Shown here: positions 6,165 through 10,542 of the stretch, piece by piece | How the letters are laid out: each line of letters opens with the position of its first letter | Numbering within the stretch: the stretch's first letter is position 1 | Origin: an uncultured Bacilli bacterium | GTDB taxonomy: Bacteria > Bacillota_I > Bacilli_A > RF39 > UBA660 | Reading direction: 5' to 3' | Length of the DNA stretch: 10,542 bases | Assembly (NCBI GenBank): GCA_934096755.1 | Contig: CAKOMU010000032.1 | Location: 1 to 10,542 of the forward strand | Program-made: the position numbers and the translations under genes | The notes under the pieces: generated by a model | Told to the model about the DNA's origin: nothing | The model's input: the letters and a program-made list of their open reading frames with translations, nothing else | Database searches by the model: none

Positions 6165-9100
6165 TTATTCACCTACTATCCCTTCGTCTAATTCATCACT
6201 TTCTATATTTTCTGGGAATTCTAGACTATCTAAATCGTCTTCTTCCTCATCTTCTTCTATAAAAGGTTCATAATCATCTGTTGTTTCTAGAACAACATTT
6301 TCTTTATTTAACTCTTTCGTAGTGACATCTATTTCATCAATACGGAAAGCTTCATTATCATCTTCATCTTCTTCAATATCTTTAAATTCTAAGACTTTAT
6401 CTTCCTTGTCAACAACTTGAACATCTAAGCCTAATGCTTGGAATTCTTTAACTAATACACGGAACGATTCTGGTACACCAGCTTGATCAATGGTTTTTCC
6501 TTTAACAAGAGATTCGTATACTTTGACACGACCAGTGATATCATCGGCTTTAACAGTCAAGATTTCTTGTAAAACATGAGACGCACCATAAGCATATAAT
6601 GCCCAAACTTCCATTTCTCCAAAACGTTGACCACCAAATTGTGCTTTACCACCTAAAGGTTGTTGAGTAACAAGCGAATAAGGTCCTGTTGCTCTAGCAT
6701 GTAATTTATCATCTACCATGTGGTGAAGTTTAACCATATACATGACACCAACATTAACACGGTGGTCAAATGCTTCCCCAGTACGTCCATCATAAAGAGT
6801 TACTTTACCATCTGGAGCCATACCAGCTTCTTGCATTTCAGCAGAAATATCTTCCCAGGTTGCGCTATCAAATACTGGTGTTGCATAATGAACGCCTAAT
6901 TTTTTACCAGCCATACCTAAATGTAATTCTAAGATTTGACCGATATTCATACGTGATGGAACCCCTAATGGATTAAGCATTACGTCAACTGGACGACCAT
7001 CTGGTAAGTAAGGCATATCTTCTTCTGGTAAAATAAGTGAAATAACCCCTTTGTTACCGTGACGACCAGACATTTTATCCCCTACTTGAATCTTACGTTT
7101 TTGAATTATATATACACGAATAATTTTTGATACACCAGCAGGTAATTCGTCGCTATTTTCTTTCGTATAAACTTTAATATCATGAACAAATCCACCAGCA
7201 CCATGTTCTACACGTAGAGATGTATCCCTTACTTCACGAGTTTTTTCACCAAAAATGGCATGTAATAATTTTTCTTCACTAGTTAATTCTTGAACACCTT
7301 TAGGAGTTACTTTACCAACTAAAATATCTCCTTCTCTAACTTCTGTACCAATTTTGACAATACCATCGGCATCTAAGTTTTTACGTGCATCTTCTCCCAC
7401 ATTTGGAATATCACGAGTAATTTCTTCAGGTCCAAGTTTAGTATCACGACAATCAATATCGTAGTGTGATATATGAAGTGAAGTATAAACATCATCTTTT
7501 ACTAATCTTTCATTTAGAATAACGGCATCTTCATAGTTATAACCATTATAAGTCATGAAAGCAACAGTAAGATTTTTACCTAAAGCAAGTTCTCCTTGTT
7601 CAGTTGATGGTCCGTCAGCAATTACTTGACCACGATGAATTTTATCTCCTGCGACAACTAAAGGCTGATGATTGATACAGCTTGAAGCATTACTACGTTC
7701 GTAGTTGGCTAAATGGTATGTATCTTTGCCGCCTGCTGTTTTAACCACAATTTTTAAGCCATCAGCATATTCAACTACGCCATCAGCTTTAGCAACAATT
7801 GTAGATCCAGAATCACGAGCAGCAATGTATTCAACACCAGTACCAACGATTGGAGCTTCAGCTTTTAATAGAGGCACGGCTTGACGTTGCATGTTGGCAC
7901 CCATCAATGTTCTGTGGGCATCGTCGAATTCAAGGAATGGAATACAACTTGTTGTAACGGCAACTACTTGACTTGGAGCAACGTCGATATAATCGACATC
8001 TTCTCTTTTAACGTAAACAGTATCTCCATTAACACGTACTACTACTTCATCATCAACAATGCGGTTGTCATCATCTAATTTAACAGCAGCTTGACTGATT
8101 GCATGTCCGCGTTCTTCATCAGCAGTCATATAAACTACTTCATCAGTAACAATACCTTTTTTTACTTTATGATATGGAGTCATAATGAAGCCATAATCAT
8201 TAATTTTAGCATAACCAGCAAGTGATGTAATAAGCCCAATGTTTTGACCTTCTGGTGATTCGATTGGACAAATACGGCCATAGTGAGAGGCATTAACGTC
8301 ACGAACATCCATACCAGCACGGTCTCTTGATAGACCTCCAGGTCCTAGACTTGATAAACGTCTTTTATCAGTTAATTCAGCAATAGGATTGATTTGATCC
8401 ATGAATTTAGATAATTGACTTGAACCAAAGAATTCTTTTAAAGACGCTGTTACAGGACGAATATTAATTAAAGTCTTTGGTGTAACAGTATCGATTTCTT
8501 GTGTTGTCATTCTTTCTCTTATGACACGTTCCATACGAGCCATACCAGTTCTAAATTGGTTTTGAATCAATTCACCAACTTGACGAACACGACGATTGCC
8601 TAAATTATCGATTTCATCATCAGTACCAATACCGGCATGTAATCCTATGTAATAACTAAGGGATGCAAAAATATCAGGAATCGTAAGTCTCTTAACATCA
8701 ACGCTTTGATCAACGCCAATAATATTGATAGTTTTCTTAGCATCAAGTGGATCGACAACTTTAACTACTTGAACCATCTTAAAGTCATCAAGTTCTTCAT
8801 TGACTGATGCTTCTTTTAGATTTAAGCCTTCTTTAAATAAAGGTTTCAATTCTTCTAATAAATCTTTAGTAATGACAGTACCAGCACTAGCAACTACTTC
8901 CCCGTTGTTAATTAATGGTTCTGCCAAAGTTAAACCTTCAAGACGATCTACTATATTTAATTTTTTATTAAATTTATAACGACCGACTTTGGCTAAATCA
9001 TAACGAAAACGATCAAAGAATCTCGTAATCAATTGATTTTTCGAAGAATCTAATGTTGCTGGTTCTCCAGGTCTTAATTTTTCATAAATTTCAATTAAAG

Positions 9101-9794
9101 CCTCATCGGTATTATGAGTATTATCTTTTTCTAAAGTATTTTTGATATAATCATTATCACCATAAACACTGATAATATCTTCATCACTCGATAAACCTAA
9201 TGCTCTTAAAAGTGTTGTAACTGTAACTTTTCTCGTACGATCAATACGAACATATAAAACATCACGAGCATCAGTTTCATATTCTAACCATGTACCTTTA
9301 TTAGGTATTAATTCTCCACTAATGATATGACGGCCATTTTTATCAATTTCTTTTTTGAAATAAACACTTGGACTACGAACTAATTGAGATACAATAACTC
9401 TTTCAGCCCCGTTGATAATAAATGTACCAGCTTCAGTCATAAGTGGCATGTCACCAAGGAAAATAGTTTGTTCTTTTACTTCCCCAGTTTCATGAATAAA
9501 AAGCCTAGCTTCTACCTTTAAAGGAGCCGCATAGTTTACCATTCTTTCTTTTGCTTCCTTAATTGAATATCTTGGTTCATCAAAATAATAATCACCAAAT
9601 TCCAAAGAAATATTACCAGTAAAACTTTCTACTGGAAATAAATCATCAAATATTTCACGAATGCCATTTTCTAGAAATTCTTGATATGATTTTTTTTGAA
9701 CTTCTAGTAAATCATTCAATTCTAAAACGTTTTTCGTCTTCGAAAAACTTCTTCTTTCACGATAGTCACCAAATTTTTTTACTTTATAAGCCAT
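6165..9794 (-). CDS. rpoB: DNA-directed RNA polymerase beta subunit
   Basis: Complete 1209-residue beta subunit (B. subtilis ~1193). It forms the second pincer of RNA polymerase and contributes active-centre residues, including Glu755-Asp756 in NYEDAV and Lys907/Lys915 in GDKMSGRHGNKG (905-916). The end of the core, GGQRFGEMEVWALYAYGA (1054-1071), is highly conserved, and residues ~1138-1209 form an acidic low-complexity tail, common in Bacilli. The rifampicin-pocket segment (457-483) is intact but carries Lys463 and Asp476, where rifampicin-sensitive bacteria usually have Gln and His (E. coli 513 and 526). The nearby PEGQNIG (514-520) has Gln where Pro is usual. Prediction: functional enzyme, intrinsically resistant to rifampicin. 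The ATG follows GGGGTGAT (9798-9805) by 3 nt, with the GG core at normal distance. It is preceded by the rsmC-like gene, as in B. subtilis (rplL-ybxB-rpoB-rpoC). Confidence 0.99.
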   Translation of the reverse strand: MAYKVKKFGDYRERRSFSKTKNVLELNDLLEVQKKSYQEFLENGIREIFDDLFPVESFTGNISLEFGDYYFDEPRYSIKEAKERMVNYAAPLKVEARLFIHETGEVKEQTIFLGDMPLMTEAGTFIINGAERVIVSQLVRSPSVYFKKEIDKNGRHIISGELIPNKGTWLEYETDARDVLYVRIDRTRKVTVTTLLRALGLSSDEDIISVYGDNDYIKNTLEKDNTHNTDEALIEIYEKLRPGEPATLDSSKNQLITRFFDRFRYDLAKVGRYKFNKKLNIVDRLEGLTLAEPLINNGEVVASAGTVITKDLLEELKPLFKEGLNLKEASVNEELDDFKMVQVVKVVDPLDAKKTINIIGVDQSVDVKRLTIPDIFASLSYYIGLHAGIGTDDEIDNLGNRRVRQVGELIQNQFRTGMARMERVIRERMTTQEIDTVTPKTLINIRPVTASLKEFFGSSQLSKFMDQINPIAELTDKRRLSSLGPGGLSRDRAGMDVRDVNASHYGRICPIESPEGQNIGLITSLAGYAKINDYGFIMTPYHKVKKGIVTDEVVYMTADEERGHAISQAAVKLDDDNRIVDDEVVVRVNGDTVYVKREDVDYIDVAPSQVVAVTTSCIPFLEFDDAHRTLMGANMQRQAVPLLKAEAPIVGTGVEYIAARDSGSTIVAKADGVVEYADGLKIVVKTAGGKDTYHLANYERSNASSCINHQPLVVAGDKIHRGQVIADGPSTEQGELALGKNLTVAFMTYNGYNYEDAVILNERLVKDDVYTSLHISHYDIDCRDTKLGPEEITRDIPNVGEDARKNLDADGIVKIGTEVREGDILVGKVTPKGVQELTSEEKLLHAIFGEKTREVRDTSLRVEHGAGGFVHDIKVYTKENSDELPAGVSKIIRVYIIQKRKIQVGDKMSGRHGNKGVISLILPEEDMPYLPDGRPVDVMLNPLGVPSRMNIGQILELHLGMAGKKLGVHYATPVFDSATWEDISAEMQEAGMAPDGKVTLYDGRTGEAFDHRVNVGVMYMVKLHHMVDDKLHARATGPYSLVTQQPLGGKAQFGGQRFGEMEVWALYAYGASHVLQEILTVKADDITGRVKVYESLVKGKTIDQAGVPESFRVLVKEFQALGLDVQVVDKEDKVLEFKDIEEDEDDNEAFRIDEIDVTTKELNKENVVLETTDDYEPFIEEDEEEDDLDSLEFPENIESDELDEGIVGE
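8346..8426 (-). other. rpoB: Rifampicin resistance-determining region of rpoB, with two resistance-type residues
   Basis: This stretch encodes residues 457-483, equivalent to E. coli RpoB 507-533. Reading the codons directly: AAA (8406-8408) gives Lys463, equivalent to E. coli Gln513; GAT (8367-8369) gives Asp476, equivalent to His526. Other drug contacts are as in sensitive enzymes: Gln460 (510), Phe464 (514), Asp466 (516), Arg479 (529), Ser481 (531) and Leu483 (533). Replacement of Gln513 by Lys and of His526 by Asp are both well-known resistance mutations in E. coli and Mycobacterium tuberculosis. Confidence 0.88.
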
Positions 9795-9898
9795 GATATC
9801 ACCCCATACACAATTTTTTTAAGACTATTTTTATTTGCATTTTATAAAAAAATAAATACGCCACCAATTTAAAATTTTAAAGCCTATTTAAAAATTTG
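9795..9898 (-). promoter_or_regulatory. rsmC-rpoB intergenic leader with weak promoter candidate
   Basis: 104 bp of very AT-rich sequence. On the minus strand TTGGTG (9862-9867, a weak -35) stands 17 nt before TAAAAT (9839-9844, five of six), which would give rpoB its own start in addition to readthrough from upstream. No convincing intrinsic terminator follows the methyltransferase gene. The 14-bp palindrome TTTAAAATTTTAAA (9868-9881) contains no G or C and may be compositional. The 3' end holds the strong rpoB ribosome site. Confidence 0.3.
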
Positions 9899-10495
9899 TC
9901 AATCTAATTTTGCTTTAAATACATAAAAACCTTTACTTTTTGTAATAATTTCAATGTTATACTCAGCATCAAGTATTTTTTTAATTGATTTAGCACCTTG
10001 ATCCTTGTTAATGACAAACCATAATTCTCCACCTATTTTTAAATGTTCTTTTGCGTTTTTCAAAATATTTAAAACCGTTTCTTTACCCGCTCGAATCGGT
10101 GGATTAGTAATTATATAATCGTATTCACCAGACACATTTTCATAAATATTACTTTCATATGCATGCCCAAGCGCTTTATTTTCTTTAATGTTTCGTTCAC
10201 ACAAATGAAGTGCCCTCTTATTTATGTCGATAGAATCCAGTCGGTAATCAAGAATTTTACTGATAACAATACCAATAAAACCATAGCCACACCCGACATC
10301 CAAAATAGTCGCCTCAGTATTACTTTCATGTGCTCGTAGAAACGCTTCTAAAAGTATACGAGATGCATAATCTATTTTGTCTTTGGCAAAGACCCCATTA
10401 TCACTAAAAAAGCTAAAGGTGTGATTTTCATAATTATAACAGAGTTTTCTCAATTCACTTTTTAAATTTTCGTTGTTAGTAAAATAATGTTCCAA
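9899..10495 (-). CDS. rsmC: Class I SAM-dependent methyltransferase, YbxB/RsmC type
   Basis: A 198-residue protein matching B. subtilis YbxB (~201 residues) throughout, from the N-terminal EHYF to the terminal region KGFYVFKAK. The SAM-binding glycine motif ILDVGCGYGFIG is at about residues 64-75, an acidic strand-end residue follows in SIDINKRAL, and the catalytic NPPIRAGK sits at about 134-141. NPP[IY] is the signature of enzymes methylating exocyclic amino groups of bases. It corresponds to the C-terminal catalytic half of E. coli RsmC, which methylates G1207 of 16S rRNA. The short form lacks the N-terminal pseudo-domain, so the exact target is inferred. The start is TTG (10493-10495) with AAGGGG 9 nt upstream. 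This is supported by alignment of the N-terminus with YbxB and the lack of a nearby ATG. It lies directly before rpoB, the conserved Bacilli arrangement. Confidence 0.9.
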   Translation of the reverse strand: MEHYFTNNENLKSELRKLCYNYENHTFSFFSDNGVFAKDKIDYASRILLEAFLRAHESNTEATILDVGCGYGFIGIVISKILDYRLDSIDINKRALHLCERNIKENKALGHAYESNIYENVSGEYDYIITNPPIRAGKETVLNILKNAKEHLKIGGELWFVINKDQGAKSIKKILDAEYNIEIITKSKGFYVFKAKLD

Positions 10496-10527
10496 AGGCT
10501 CGTTCCCCTTTTCTCAAACGTAAGTTT

Positions 10528-10533
10528 ATTATA
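10528..10533 (-). promoter_or_regulatory. Perfect -10 element upstream of rsmC-like gene (promoter cut by window edge)
   Basis: TATAAT on the minus strand lies 32 nt before the TTG start of the methyltransferase, with the ribosome site in between. Transcription would start near 10521. The matching -35 would fall at about 10551-10556, outside the window, so this is only half of a promoter and could be chance in AT-rich DNA. If real, the rsmC-rpoB-rpoC unit has a start separate from the upstream ribosomal protein genes. Confidence 0.45.
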
Positions 10534-10542
10534 CTATAAAAA

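Noticed and set aside
2780..8078. Several plus-strand open frames of 62-81 codons opposite rpoC and rpoB
   Set aside because: They are shadows of highly conserved polymerase genes. None shows a ribosome site, family motifs or credible composition.
9868..9898. A/T-only hairpins after the rsmC-like gene as a terminator
   Set aside because: The 14-bp palindrome and neighbouring folds contain essentially no G-C pairs and lack a clear stem-plus-T-tract order, so they would be unstable. Readthrough into rpoB is more likely.
1..10542. Alternative genetic code (TGA as Trp) suggested by the Mollicutes-like composition
   Set aside because: The rsmC-like gene ends with TGA at the position expected for its family, and the conserved tryptophan codon checked, in the RSWSYG segment of rpoC, is TGG.
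1..10542. Mobile elements, CRISPR arrays, tRNA/rRNA genes, toxin-antitoxin or defence genes
   Set aside because: No repeats, integrase or transposase motifs, cloverleaf sequences or recognisable defence domains were seen. The window is almost fully occupied by six ordinary genes.

Overview
The window is a compact, AT-rich stretch of bacterial chromosome that reads with the standard code: TGA ends the methyltransferase gene and the tryptophan codon checked (in rpoC) is TGG. The gene set (rpoB-rpoC preceded by a YbxB/RsmC-type methyltransferase, Shine-Dalgarno sites of the GGAGGTGAT type, and a CotE-type spore coat protein) points to a low-GC member of the Bacilli (Bacillota) that probably forms spores or descends from spore formers. 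The composition resembles the deep, often uncultured Bacilli lineages near Erysipelotrichales and Mollicutes, but that placement is an inference.

Layout. Positions 1-206 hold no gene. They contain a consensus-like sigma-A promoter firing leftward out of the window (38-66), a perfect 9-1-9 palindrome (140-158) and the terminator of the next gene (148-191). cotE (207-743, minus) encodes a spore outer-coat morphogenetic protein. Divergent from it, behind a 68-80 bp intergenic region carrying a promoter, lies a tight two-gene operon on the plus strand: a HIT-family nucleotide hydrolase (824-1198) and a membrane-anchored CapA-family protein (1200-2420). This operon converges on the RNA polymerase genes, and a symmetric hairpin (2419-2445) appears to serve as terminator for both directions.

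The right three quarters is a minus-strand transcription unit read from right to left: an rsmC/ybxB methyltransferase (9899-10495), rpoB (6165-9794) and rpoC (2467-6162). This is the classical Bacilli order. rpoB and rpoC are separated by 2 nt. rpoC is the last gene of the unit: no ybxF, rpsL, rpsG or fusA follows.

The most notable observation is in rpoB. The otherwise well conserved rifampicin-binding segment carries Lys at E. coli position 513 and Asp at position 526, both of which are known resistance substitutions, so the organism is predicted to be intrinsically rifampicin resistant. The other points worth checking are a CotE orthologue beside the RNA polymerase locus, the HIT-CapA gene pair, and the palindromes around the leftward promoter. 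I found no phage, insertion sequence, CRISPR array, tRNA, rRNA or new defence-type system. Most of the window is core housekeeping sequence.
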